Assembly: GCA_963799415.1 (NCBI GenBank)
Contig: CAWCXI010000034.1
Span: 1 to 64,000 of the forward strand
Length of the DNA: 64,000 nucleotides
Reading direction: 5' to 3'
Source of the DNA: JAMXLO01 sp963799415
Lineage (GTDB): Bacteria > Pseudomonadota > Alphaproteobacteria > Acetobacterales > Acetobacteraceae
The notes below the pieces were generated by a model. It had not been told where the DNA came from, made no database searches, and worked only from the letters and a program-made list of their open reading frames with translations. The translations under genes were made by a program, and so were the position numbers. Shown here piece by piece: positions 43,641 through 52,643 of the stretch. Positions within the stretch are counted from its first letter, which is position 1. Each line of letters begins with the position of its first letter.

Positions 43641-44639
43641 TCAGCATCCGGCAAGCCGTGGACGGATGACCTGTTCGAAGGCGACGACCTCGGCCTCCGG
43701 CATATTGTAGCCGCCGGCAAGGTCGTGCGCCGGGAACAGGAATACATCGTCAATACCGGCTTCCTCGCGCGCACGCAGAAGTCGCTCCGCACAACGCTCC
43801 GGTGAGCCGAACAGCCCGAATGCATCGGCGATATCCTGCGCCTGACTTTCGGGGATGGCAGCGGGATCGTGCACCTCCGCCAATGCAATGCCGGCTTCAC
43901 TGAGCCAGCGCAGATTCGAGGCGCTTGGATAGTTGAGGAATGGTTGCCCTGGAGCGAACCAGCTACGCACCCATCGCGCTCCCACCTCGACATCGGGTCC
44001 GAGACCGAGCGTAACCACGAATTTCACCGGGAAACCGGTCAGTGAACGGCCGGCGCGCCTGGCCCCCGCCTCCAGGTGACGCAGTGCGGCGCGAACGGAA
44101 TTCGGATGGAGACCAACCATGAGAAAAGCGCCATCGGCCACTTCGCCCGCAAGTTCGATCATGCGCGGGCCTGCCGCGAGCAGATACACCGGCGTCGGTG
44201 TCGCGCTGCGGTTGCGGAGACGGATGGACGTGGGACCGAACCCTACCTCTTCTCCGGCAAGCAGTCGACGAAGATCGCGGATCGCGTCACGCATGAAGGC
44301 GACCCCCGCACGCGGCTGCCCGATGCTCCGCGTTGAGATGAAGCCCGGAGCGACAGTGAGATATGTCCGCCCAGGCGCGATTTCATCCAGACTGTGGGCG
44401 AGCGAGGCAAGAACCAACGGATGCCGAACCACGGGGCTGGACGTGGCCGGGAAGAGTTGCAGCCGGTGTGTCGCCTGAGCGGCCATGGCCAGCGCCAGAT
44501 GGACATCCCGGCCGCTGGACGGATGGTCGTGAACGCCCACACCGTCGAAGCCAGCGTCCTCGCAGCGGGCGACGAATGCAGCCATTTCAGGCAACGGCCG
44601 GCCGACCGGAACGCGCAGGGCGACGCGGAGCCGGGTCAA
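43641..44639 (-). CDS. LLM-class F420/FMN-dependent oxidoreductase
   Basis: A 332-residue luciferase-like monooxygenase (TIM-barrel). Recognisable parts are FVARCEDAGFDGVGVHDHPSS near the N-terminus, the LAMAAQATHRLQLFPATSS strand and LAAGPRMIELAGEVADGAFLMVGL. The open frame starts at 44768 inside the dioxygenase gene; the family N-terminus begins at the TTG at 44639, 13 bases after the dioxygenase stop, with AGGG upstream, so that is used. It probably belongs to one operon with the dioxygenase genes and the cyclase. The cofactor, FMN or F420, cannot be decided. Confidence 0.78.
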   Translation of the reverse strand: MTRLRVALRVPVGRPLPEMAAFVARCEDAGFDGVGVHDHPSSGRDVHLALAMAAQATHRLQLFPATSSPVVRHPLVLASLAHSLDEIAPGRTYLTVAPGFISTRSIGQPRAGVAFMRDAIRDLRRLLAGEEVGFGPTSIRLRNRSATPTPVYLLAAGPRMIELAGEVADGAFLMVGLHPNSVRAALRHLEAGARRAGRSLTGFPVKFVVTLGLGPDVEVGARWVRSWFAPGQPFLNYPSASNLRWLSEAGIALAEVHDPAAIPESQAQDIADAFGLFGSPERCAERLLRAREEAGIDDVFLFPAHDLAGGYNMPEAEVVAFEQVIRPRLAGC

Positions 44640-44652
44640 TTCAAGCGCCCTG

Positions 44653-45747
44653 TCAGGCTGGCACCAGCGGCGCGTGCAGACGGGTTCCCTCGCAAATGAT
44701 TCCGCCGCGATCGCCGATCGTGATGTCGCCGTAGCATTCCGAAAAAACCTGCGGCAGCGGCCGGGCATCCGGCGGGGCGAGCCACAGGCGCAGCAGATGG
44801 CGCTTGCGGTCGGCCTCAGGCCAATCCTCGTAAGCCGTGCGTGCGTGCAGGATCGTATGGTTGTGCAGGAACTGGATGTCGCCCGGCATAAAGCTCATGT
44901 CGAGCCGCAACTCGGGATCGCCCGCCAATTCGCCAAGCATGTCGAGCGCCTCGATATCCTCGGTGGTAAGCCGCCGCGCATCGGGAAAGCGCTGCGATGA
45001 ACCGATATGCAGCCGCGAATACAGCACGGACAGCCTGCCCGCATGTTCATTAAACACCGGCGCATTGTAGAAAGGCGCCTTGCCCTCCGGCACCTCACCG
45101 CGCCGATCAACGGGGAACGGCTGATACAGCCGTTCCAGCAGATCTGGCCGACGCTCCAGCATGACATTATGCACAGCCATCGAACTTGCGATCGCCGAAA
45201 GGCCGCCAGATTTCGCGCGCCGCAGGCACAGGAGTGCCACGACATCGCAGCGATCGATGTGGAAGTTCTGCCGTTCAGATGTCGCGTAACTGCGAATGTT
45301 CGGGTTGGCTGCGCTGCTGCCACCGAGATCGTAGATGTGGCCGAGCAGATGCCCCTTCGAGTTCTGCGAACGGGCACTGCCGAAATAACTTCCTATGCCC
45401 CAATATGCGGCGGCGCTCTCCGCGACGGGCCGATCCTCGACCGGCACGCCACGCAGCAGCACGAAGCCGCGCCCCTCCAGCACTTCGGCTCGCAGCCGGT
45501 CCAGCACCGGACCGAGCGTAGGAAGCGGGAAATTCTCGCGGCGGATTTCGGCGGTATCGATACCGCGTGCCTGCACCGCCTTCAGCGCAGCTTCGATCTC
45601 GGCGATTTCCGAGGGCGACAGGCGATAGCTCCACTCCGTCTCACGCGCGCGCATATCCGCGCCGACCCAGGCAGCAGGCCCGTCTACCGGTTGCCGCAAC
45701 GGCACGTCTCGCGTTGGCGTCATGACATTTGCATCGGTAGCGGGCAT
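44653..45747 (-). CDS. TauD/TfdA-family Fe(II)/2-oxoglutarate dioxygenase
   Basis: A 364-residue dioxygenase of the TauD family. The metal-binding HxD is in QNFHIDRCD, and the distal histidine lies in the TILHARTAYEDW region near residue 300, followed by the 2-oxoglutarate arginine in RHLLRLWL. The length matches the larger clavaminate/GBBH-like members. GGAGGTG 7 bases before the ATG sets the start. It follows the ring-hydroxylating dioxygenase beta gene by 66 bases and would hydroxylate or dealkylate an organic acid or amine. Confidence 0.85.
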   Translation of the reverse strand: MPATDANVMTPTRDVPLRQPVDGPAAWVGADMRARETEWSYRLSPSEIAEIEAALKAVQARGIDTAEIRRENFPLPTLGPVLDRLRAEVLEGRGFVLLRGVPVEDRPVAESAAAYWGIGSYFGSARSQNSKGHLLGHIYDLGGSSAANPNIRSYATSERQNFHIDRCDVVALLCLRRAKSGGLSAIASSMAVHNVMLERRPDLLERLYQPFPVDRRGEVPEGKAPFYNAPVFNEHAGRLSVLYSRLHIGSSQRFPDARRLTTEDIEALDMLGELAGDPELRLDMSFMPGDIQFLHNHTILHARTAYEDWPEADRKRHLLRLWLAPPDARPLPQVFSECYGDITIGDRGGIICEGTRLHAPLVPA

Positions 45748-45813
45748 CGGAATTCACCTCCGCGACGAAGACTCAGCGACACAGCATACCCAGACGAGGC
45801 CGGCGGTCCAGCT

Positions 45814-46338
45814 TCAGACGGGAATGCACAGGGCGTTCGGGACCAGAAGGTTATCGTAGACGCATCGCCGCTCCCTGAGCCTGAGGCCGTCCGCGGTGCG
45901 GCAGAACACGTCACGGTAGCTGCCGACCTGGTGCAGCGTGGCATCCGGCCGGTCGAACAGCACTTGCAGAACCACGTAATTGGCCTGGGCGTGTATATCG
46001 CCGTTGGCCTCCTCGCTTAGCACCAGAAGATTGCCAATGACGTGCCGCAGGTAGCGCGGCGCGAACATTGCCGTCTTCTCCAACGCGAAAACTCGATCCC
46101 GAATCATCGCCTTGCCTTCGCAGTAGATCAGCCCGACAGGATATTGCTGGTCTGCATTCTCGCGCGACGTGACAAGGTAGAACGCGTCGTCGACGAACAA
46201 CTCCACCCAGTCCTGCAACCGCTGTTCGTCGAGCGCGGCGGCGTAGCGGGCGTTGAACTGCTCAATCTCATGATGCAGCAACAACGCCGCGAGGCGCGCA
46301 TCGGTGTCCGACGACTGCATGGCCCGCATCTGGTTCAC
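45814..46338 (-). CDS. Ring-hydroxylating dioxygenase beta subunit
   Basis: A 174-residue protein with the SnoaL/NTF2-like fold of aromatic-ring-hydroxylating dioxygenase small subunits (EIEQFNARYAAALDEQRLQDWVELF in two helices, and GSYRDVFCRTADGLRLRERRCVYDN near the C-terminus). It has a structural role beside the alpha subunit. The GTG at 46338 overlaps the alpha stop (GTGA), pointing to coupled translation; ATGs at 46329 and 46320 are alternatives. The gene is intact although the alpha gene upstream carries two frameshifts. Confidence 0.85.
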   Translation of the reverse strand: MNQMRAMQSSDTDARLAALLLHHEIEQFNARYAAALDEQRLQDWVELFVDDAFYLVTSRENADQQYPVGLIYCEGKAMIRDRVFALEKTAMFAPRYLRHVIGNLLVLSEEANGDIHAQANYVVLQVLFDRPDATLHQVGSYRDVFCRTADGLRLRERRCVYDNLLVPNALCIPV

Positions 46339-47593
46339 AGGCCCATGACGGCGCGCCAATGCCGATACATGCCGCGAATGGCCGCCTCGGAAATCAGCGT
46401 ATCGGTGGTGCCTGTCTCGGTGGCCGGATCGAGCTCGACAAGATGCCGGCCGTCCGGCACGTGCTGCATGCCGTCCTGCACGAACTTGATCGCCTCGTTG
46501 TCCTCCAGCCCGAGGAAACCCGCCGGTCCCATCAGATTGCCCTGACGCAACCGATGGCGCGTCATCGCATCGTCATCGCCTGCGAAGCCGAACATCGTCC
46601 ATTTCATGATGAACTCGTGCGGCCCGGTCGGCACGATCTGGCGAATGCCGAGCGTGTTCATCTCGCGCTGCACGATCAGGTTCGGCCATATCGTCGCCAT
46701 CGTGACCGACCACGGGCTGTCGAACTCGTCGATGAAGTCCATGAAGCCGTGGGTCCGCAAGCGCCATGCCCTCCTTGTAGGCGCGCATCTCGGCGCGATG
46801 CTCCTGCGCAACCGACGTCGCCTCGGACTTGGCCGAACACATCACGCCGTGGCGCCCCGATGCATCCGCGAGCATCAGCGAACGGTTTCCAGCGACCAGC
46901 AGTCCGAACGTGACCAGGAACGTGTGCAGCAGCGTGGCGTGGTACGGATCCTTCAGGTTCTCGTGATACAGCTTCCAGTTGCCCGGCAGCGTGTGGCGAT
47001 AGTGGCCCAGTACGCGCAGCGGCCTGCCGTCGAACGTCGCCTCGAATTCGCGCAGGATATCCGGGCCGAGATAGTCCGCGAGCGGCTCCATATCGTCGGC
47101 ATACGACGCAAACACGACCCCTCGATGCGTGGTGACGTTGAGCCGCCGCAGACCGTGCCGTGCCAGGATCGAAGTCGGCCGGCATGCCGCCCTTGCCGGC
47201 AACGCCGCGACGGAACGGCACGCTGCGCAGGCGGCCATTCAGTTCATAGGTCCATTGGTGATAGGGGCAGACGAATTCTTTCACGTTGCCGGAAAGTTCG
47301 CGGCAGAATTCCGCGGCGCGATGCGCGCAGCGGTTCTCCACCACATGGATCGTGCCATCCTGATCGCGAGCGACCACGACCGGGGTCGGACCGATATTGG
47401 AGCGGATGAAATCGCCCGGGTTCGGGATCTCGGCTTCCAGCGCGACATAGTTCCAGGTGCGGCCGTGGAAGATCCGTTCGACTTCTCGCTGATAGATCGT
47501 CTCGTCGGTGTAGACCCAGTCGGGAATGCGGCTGAGCCCCTCGGTTGGCCACTCATGGTCCGTGGTAGCGGAGAAGACCAGGCCGTCTGTCAT
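46335..47593 (-). pseudogene. Ring-hydroxylating dioxygenase alpha subunit, two frameshifts
   Basis: The three frames together give a ~418-residue Rieske alpha subunit. The [2Fe-2S] ligands are C89, H91, C109 and H112 (RCAHRAAEFC... and VCPYHQWTYELNG), and the mononuclear iron site is NLKDPYHATLLH. Frame changes occur near 47163 (after FDP, one extra base in a CC run) and near 46752 (after GMALAD, one extra base in a GGG run). Removing one base at each restores a continuous protein. The start at 47593 has GAGGAT upstream. This is either a decayed gene or assembly error; the intact beta subunit favours a recent event or an error. Confidence 0.85.
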
Positions 47594-47673
47594 TCCGATC
47601 CTCGCGGCGTTGACGGTTTCGGGTTGCGTCCAGACTATAGGCCGATGGCAGACGCCGCTCCAAGGAGGCCGCG

Positions 47674-48042
47674 ATGGCACAGGAACCGTTGGCGACACGA
47701 GGCAATTTTCTGCACATCTACGACTTCCGCGTGCAGGCCGGACACGAGGAGGAGTTCATCCGGCTGTTCGAGGAGTTCGACTACTCGGACGGCAACCCGA
47801 TGCACAAGTCGTCCGCCCAGGTGAAGGACGGCGTGCTCTGCCGCGACACCGAAGACCCGCAGCGCTTCTTCCTGATCGCCGAATGGGCGGACATCGAGGA
47901 GCACGCGCGCATCCGCCGCATCCTTGCCGATGAGATCAGGCCCTCCTTCATCAAGCTGATCGAGGGCGGCCGCTTCGTGCCAAAATATGTGGAGGTCGTG
48001 TCGTCAACGCCGGATGAGATCCTCCAGAAAGCCGCGCGGTAG
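47674..48042 (+). CDS. Antibiotic biosynthesis monooxygenase (ABM) domain protein
   Basis: A 122-residue ferredoxin-like-fold protein of the ABM/dimeric alpha-beta barrel superfamily (FLHIYDFRVQAGHEEEFIRLFEEF, split over strand and helix; RFFLIAEWADIEEHARI). Such proteins act as small cofactor-free oxygenases or as accessory sensors. AGGAGG lies 7 bases before the ATG. It diverges from the dioxygenase alpha gene across 80 bases and is followed 35 bases later by the demethylase gene, so it may be in one transcript with it. Confidence 0.82.
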   Translation: MAQEPLATRGNFLHIYDFRVQAGHEEEFIRLFEEFDYSDGNPMHKSSAQVKDGVLCRDTEDPQRFFLIAEWADIEEHARIRRILADEIRPSFIKLIEGGRFVPKYVEVVSSTPDEILQKAAR

Positions 48043-48077
48043 TGCACACTGTCGTTACGAGCGAAAGCTAGACGCGC

Positions 48078-50129
48078 ATGGCACTCGATCCTGCCCGGGA
48101 CCCATTGCTGCGCCCGTTCCAGCTTAAGCACCTGACGCTGCGCAACCGGCTGATGAGCACGGCGCATGAGCCGTCCTTCTCGGAGGACGGCATGCCGAAG
48201 GATCGCTACCGGCTTTATCATGTCGAGAAGGCAAAGGGCGGCATCGCGCTGACCATGACGGCAGGATCAGCGGTTGTTTCGCCTGACTCGCCGGCGGTTT
48301 TCGGCAATCTTCTGGCCTACAAGGACGAGATCGTGACCTGGATGCGCCGGCTGTCGGACGACTGCCAAGCGCATGGCACGGCGGTGATGATACAGCTCAC
48401 ACATCTCGGCCGACGCACCACCTGGAACAAGTCCGATTGGCTGCCTGTGCTGGCGCCATCGCCGGTACGCGAACCCGCGCACCGGGCGTTTCCCAAGGTG
48501 ATCGAGGACTGGGATATCGAGCGCATCGTCGCCGACTATGCTGCGGCGGCGCAGCGCATGGAGGCTGCCGGACTGGATGGCATCGAGATAGAAGCCTACG
48601 GCCATCTGCCGGACCAGTTCTGGTCACCGGCGACGAATTACCGCACGGACGAGTACGGCGGCAGCCTGGACAACCGCTTGCGCTTCACCCGTCGCGTGCT
48701 CGATGCGGTGCGTGCCGCGACCGGCCCCAGATTCATAGTCGGCATCCGCATGGTGGCCGATGAGGCCTGGGATATCGGATTGTCCCGCGCGGAGGGCATC
48801 GAGATCGCGCGCCGCATCGTCGCTTCGGGGACGGTTGACTTCCTCAACGTCATCCGTGGTCATATGGATACCGATGCCGCCCTGCGACGGGTAATCCCGA
48901 TCCATGGCATGGCGGCAGCGCCGCATCTCGATTTTGCCGGCGAGGTGCGCGATGCGACGCGATTTCCGGTGTTTCACGCGGCGCGTATTCAAGATGTGGC
49001 GACGGCACGATACGCGATTGCCGCGGGCAAGCTCGATATGGTGGGGATGACGCGCGCGCATATCGCTGACCCGCATATCGGGCGCCGGCTCATGGCGGGG
49101 CGGGAGGACGAAATTCGTCCCTGCGTCGGCGCCACCTATTGCCTCGACCGTATCTACGAAGGCAACGACGCGGTGTGCGTGCACAATCCTGCCACAGGAC
49201 GTGAGGCGACGATGCCGCACGTGATCGCTCGCAGCAGCGGCCAACGCCGCAAGGTGGTCGTGGTCGGCGGCGGACCTGGCGGGCTGGAAGCGGCACGCGT
49301 CGCCGCCGCGCGCGGGCATGATGTTGTCCTGTTCGAGGCAGCCGAGCGACCGGGCGGCCAGGTACTGCTTGCCAGCCGAGCACCGCGCAGGAAGGAGCTT
49401 ATCGGCATCATCGACTGGCGGATGCAACGCTTGGCGGCCGATGGCGCCGCGCTGCATTTTTCCACCTATGCGCACTCCGGCGATGTTCTGGGCCAGAATC
49501 CCGACATCGTGTTTCTTGCCACCGGCGGCGTGCCGAACACCGATGTGTTGGAGCACGGCGGCGAGCTTGTCGTGTCCACCTGGGACATCCTGTCAGGCAC
49601 CGCGAAGCCGGCGCAGCGCGTGCTGGTCTACGACGACAATGGTGCCCACCCCGCGATGCAGGCAGCCCAACTGCTGGCGGAAGCAGGCAGCGCGGTGGAA
49701 ATCGTGACGCCGGAGCGGTATTTCGCTCCCGAGATCGGCGGCCTCAATCATGCGGCGTACGCCGAGGTGTTTCATCGCCACGGCGTGCGGGTGACGATCA
49801 ATGCGCGACTGATGTCGGTACGGCGCGACGGCAATGCATTGCACGCCAGCATCGGCTCGGATCACGGTCCGGAGAAGTTCGATCGCGTGGTCGACCAGGT
49901 GGTGGTCGAGAACGGCACGTTGCCGGTCACCGACCTGTACGACGCGCTGCGGCCGCTTTCGCGCAATCTCGGGGAGATCGATTACGACGCACTGATCGCG
50001 AACCGGCCACAGAATGTGGTGCGCAACCCGGATGCCGCATTCCAGCTCTTCCGTATCGGCGACGCTGTGGCGAGCCGCAACATCCACGCCGCCATTTACG
50101 ATGCGCTGCGGCTGGCCAAGGATATCTGA
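48078..50129 (+). CDS. FMN/[4Fe-4S]/FAD demethylase (DgcA/StcD, trimethylamine dehydrogenase family)
   Basis: A 683-residue flavoprotein. The N-terminal Old Yellow Enzyme barrel has GYGHLPDQF-like EAYGHLPDQFWSPATNYRTD and the EYGGSLDNRLRF motif. The iron-sulfur cysteines are in IRPCVGATYC and AVCVHNPATGRE, as in dimethylglycine or N-methylproline demethylases. A C-terminal FAD/NAD(P)-binding part starts KVVVVGGGPGGLEAARVAAARG. It would oxidatively demethylate a secondary or tertiary N-methyl amine. It ends two bases from the convergent Rieske gene stop. Confidence 0.87.
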   Translation: MALDPARDPLLRPFQLKHLTLRNRLMSTAHEPSFSEDGMPKDRYRLYHVEKAKGGIALTMTAGSAVVSPDSPAVFGNLLAYKDEIVTWMRRLSDDCQAHGTAVMIQLTHLGRRTTWNKSDWLPVLAPSPVREPAHRAFPKVIEDWDIERIVADYAAAAQRMEAAGLDGIEIEAYGHLPDQFWSPATNYRTDEYGGSLDNRLRFTRRVLDAVRAATGPRFIVGIRMVADEAWDIGLSRAEGIEIARRIVASGTVDFLNVIRGHMDTDAALRRVIPIHGMAAAPHLDFAGEVRDATRFPVFHAARIQDVATARYAIAAGKLDMVGMTRAHIADPHIGRRLMAGREDEIRPCVGATYCLDRIYEGNDAVCVHNPATGREATMPHVIARSSGQRRKVVVVGGGPGGLEAARVAAARGHDVVLFEAAERPGGQVLLASRAPRRKELIGIIDWRMQRLAADGAALHFSTYAHSGDVLGQNPDIVFLATGGVPNTDVLEHGGELVVSTWDILSGTAKPAQRVLVYDDNGAHPAMQAAQLLAEAGSAVEIVTPERYFAPEIGGLNHAAYAEVFHRHGVRVTINARLMSVRRDGNALHASIGSDHGPEKFDRVVDQVVVENGTLPVTDLYDALRPLSRNLGEIDYDALIANRPQNVVRNPDAAFQLFRIGDAVASRNIHAAIYDALRLAKDI

Positions 50130-50130
50130 A

Positions 50131-51309
50131 TCAGACCGCACCACCGGTGAGCTGTCGTGCAAGGTAGCGCGCGAAGTCGTAATTCGGCCGCTCCAGCCAG
50201 CTCAGATGGCCCGGCTTCGCCAACGGCGCATGGGCATTACGGAACACGGCCTCCACGCCGTTTTTGTCCTCGGCATTTACCTTGTCCAACAGCGTCTTCA
50301 GGGTGTCCATATGCTGTGGCCCGTGCGGATCGCGGATGAATTCCGGTGCGAGCCCGCCAGCGAACACGATATGCACCTGACCGACACCGCGCGGTGAGAG
50401 CAGCAGGTACCAGAAATAGCCGGGCGTCAGCGAGACGAGCTGCGTCGGATAGATCGACATCAAGGCCACCGTCTTGCGCCAGTGTCCCTCGAGCGCGGTG
50501 TTGCCCGGGTGAGCGTTGCCGATCGCGAGCGAGGCGTCCTTGGTGATCCAGTGATAGTTGAACGTATCGAAGCCCGGAGGGCAGTCCATTTCCTCCATCT
50601 TCGACGCGGGTCCGATCGTCGCCCGGTGCAAGGTCGGCAGGTGGTAGCTCTCCATGAAGTTTTCGGCGAGAATTTTCCAGTTCGTGTTCCAGACAAGCTC
50701 CTCACGGAATGTCTCGACATAGCCCTCCATGTGATAACGCCCGATCAGCTCGGTGAGCTGTGCCATTCGCTCAGCGACGGGCGCGATATCGGGATTGAGC
50801 GTGACATAGATCCAGCCGAGCCAGATCTCGGCGCGCAGCTCCGGCAGGCGATAATCCGCTTTGCAGAAGCCGGTTGTGCGTTCCATATGCGGCGCCGCCA
50901 GCAGCGCACCGTCGAGGCCATAGCTCCATGCATGGTACGGGCAGACGATCGCGGTGGTGCGGCCGCGCCCTTCCAGCAGAACCGACATCCGATGCAGACA
51001 GACATTGGAAAACGCACGCACGTTGCCAGCCCGGTCACGCACGATGATGACCGGCTGACCGGCGATCTCATAGGTCAAATATGCGCCCGGTTCGGCGATT
51101 GCGCTCGCCCGACCAACGCAAATCCATTCCTTGCGGAACAGGCGCTCCTGCTCGACCGCCAGCATGTCGGCAGACGTATAGATTTCCGGCGGCATGGCGC
51201 GAGCGTTGGAGAACGGCCGCGCAGCGGTATCGCTCAGTGCCTGCAATGCCCGGATGGCTCCTTGCAGTCTGGCATCGCCTGTCGGCAGCCCGACGACCCC
51301 ATCGTTCAT
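50131..51309 (-). CDS. Rieske oxygenase alpha subunit (aromatic/amine type)
   Basis: A 392-residue Rieske non-heme iron oxygenase. [2Fe-2S] ligands are C104, H106, C123 and H126 (NVCLHRMSVLL... and VCPYHAWSYGLDG). The catalytic iron site is ENFMESYHLPTLH, with H223 and H228. The ATG at 51309 (rather than 51453) is preceded by a G-rich ribosome site and begins MNDGVV. It diverges from the second Rieske gene across 86 bases, which likely holds promoters for both. A reductase gene is not adjacent. The substrate is probably a methylated amine or an aromatic acid. Confidence 0.9.
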   Translation of the reverse strand: MNDGVVGLPTGDARLQGAIRALQALSDTAARPFSNARAMPPEIYTSADMLAVEQERLFRKEWICVGRASAIAEPGAYLTYEIAGQPVIIVRDRAGNVRAFSNVCLHRMSVLLEGRGRTTAIVCPYHAWSYGLDGALLAAPHMERTTGFCKADYRLPELRAEIWLGWIYVTLNPDIAPVAERMAQLTELIGRYHMEGYVETFREELVWNTNWKILAENFMESYHLPTLHRATIGPASKMEEMDCPPGFDTFNYHWITKDASLAIGNAHPGNTALEGHWRKTVALMSIYPTQLVSLTPGYFWYLLLSPRGVGQVHIVFAGGLAPEFIRDPHGPQHMDTLKTLLDKVNAEDKNGVEAVFRNAHAPLAKPGHLSWLERPNYDFARYLARQLTGGAV

Positions 51310-51395
51310 CGTCCACACCCCCCAAACCACTCGCGAAACCGCTGCGCCTCTGCCAGGATACGCACCGACGACCGACAGGCAACCGGGAAGCACCC

Positions 51396-52643
51396 ATGCT
51401 CGATCTGGCAAGAATACGCGCGCTGATTGCTGCACGCCAACCGAAGCACACACTGCCGCAAGACTTCTATGTCGATCCCGACGTGTTCGCGTTCGACCTG
51501 GCGGCGATCTACGGCCAGAACTGGATCCTGGCGGGGTTCGAGGTAGAGGTTCCCGAACCCGGCTCTTACCTCGCGTTCCCGGTCGGGCAATCGCCGGTGA
51601 TCGTCGTGCGCGGGCAGGACGGTGCCCTGCGCGGATTCTACAATTCCTGCCGCCATCGCGGTGCGCAGATTTGCGAGCATGGTCACGGCTCTGGATCCTG
51701 GCTGACCTGTCGCTATCACCAATGGACCTACGGCCTGGACGGGAAGCTCGCCAACGCCCCTCGTATGGCAGCCGATCTCGACGTTGACGCGCATGGACTG
51801 CGGCCGATCCATGTCGAGACGGTCGCCGGCTCGATCTATGTGTGCCTGGCGGAGCAGCCGCCGCGCTTCACGGAATTCCGCGAACACGTCGCGCCTTTGC
51901 TGGCACCGCACAATCTGGCGAACGCCAAGCTTGCCTTCGAGAGTACGCTGGTGGAGCGGGCGAACTGGAAGCTGGTGATGGAAAATGCGCGCGAGTGCTA
52001 CCACTGCGCGGCGCGCCATCCCGAACTCGCGTTGACCTTCCCGGTCAGAGGTCGCCGGCCCGTGCAGTTCGCCGATGTCCAGCGCTTCGAGCGCTTTCGC
52101 GCGAGGATGGCGGAAGCCGGGCTGGAAACCGGGCCGGTGGAAGGTGAATGGTGGCAGGCCATGCGGTTCCCTCTCAACGATGACACAGTCACGCTGTCGA
52201 TGGATGGCAAGCTGGCGTGCAGCAAATTGATGTGCGACGTGGCGAGCGGCGACATTGGCTCGATGCGCTGGTCGCTGGAGCCGCACTGCTTCGCGCACGC
52301 CACGAGCGATGTCACCTTCATGTTCAGTGCAATGCCCACGGGGCCGCAGGAGACGGTGGTGACGTCGAAATGGCTGGTCCACAAGGACGCGGTCGAGGGC
52401 GTTGACTACCGCGTTGATGAACTCACCGAGTTATGGACCAGGACCAACCTCCAGGACCGCGACCTGTGCGAGACCAACCAGCGCGGCGTCAACTCGCTGG
52501 GCTATCTTCCAGGTCCCTACAGCGAGGAGGCGGAGGCGCTGGTGATGCGCTTTGTCGACTGGTACTGCGATGAGACTACGCGCTACATCGATCGGCACGT
52601 GCGCGTTGGACCGCGTCTTGCCGCGGTTGCGGGCGGTTCGTGA
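51396..52643 (+). CDS. Rieske oxygenase alpha subunit (GbcA/stachydrine demethylase-like)
   Basis: A 415-residue Rieske oxygenase. [2Fe-2S] ligands are C85, H87, C105 and H108 (SCRHRGAQIC and CRYHQWTYGLDGKL). The mononuclear iron site is ENARECYHCAARHPEL, the variant seen in GbcA/Stc2-type quaternary amine demethylases. The ATG at 51396 has GGGAAG upstream. The stop overlaps the next gene (GTGA), so it is coupled to the HcnB-like gene. It would remove a methyl group from a betaine-type compound as formaldehyde. Confidence 0.88.
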   Translation: MLDLARIRALIAARQPKHTLPQDFYVDPDVFAFDLAAIYGQNWILAGFEVEVPEPGSYLAFPVGQSPVIVVRGQDGALRGFYNSCRHRGAQICEHGHGSGSWLTCRYHQWTYGLDGKLANAPRMAADLDVDAHGLRPIHVETVAGSIYVCLAEQPPRFTEFREHVAPLLAPHNLANAKLAFESTLVERANWKLVMENARECYHCAARHPELALTFPVRGRRPVQFADVQRFERFRARMAEAGLETGPVEGEWWQAMRFPLNDDTVTLSMDGKLACSKLMCDVASGDIGSMRWSLEPHCFAHATSDVTFMFSAMPTGPQETVVTSKWLVHKDAVEGVDYRVDELTELWTRTNLQDRDLCETNQRGVNSLGYLPGPYSEEAEALVMRFVDWYCDETTRYIDRHVRVGPRLAAVAGGS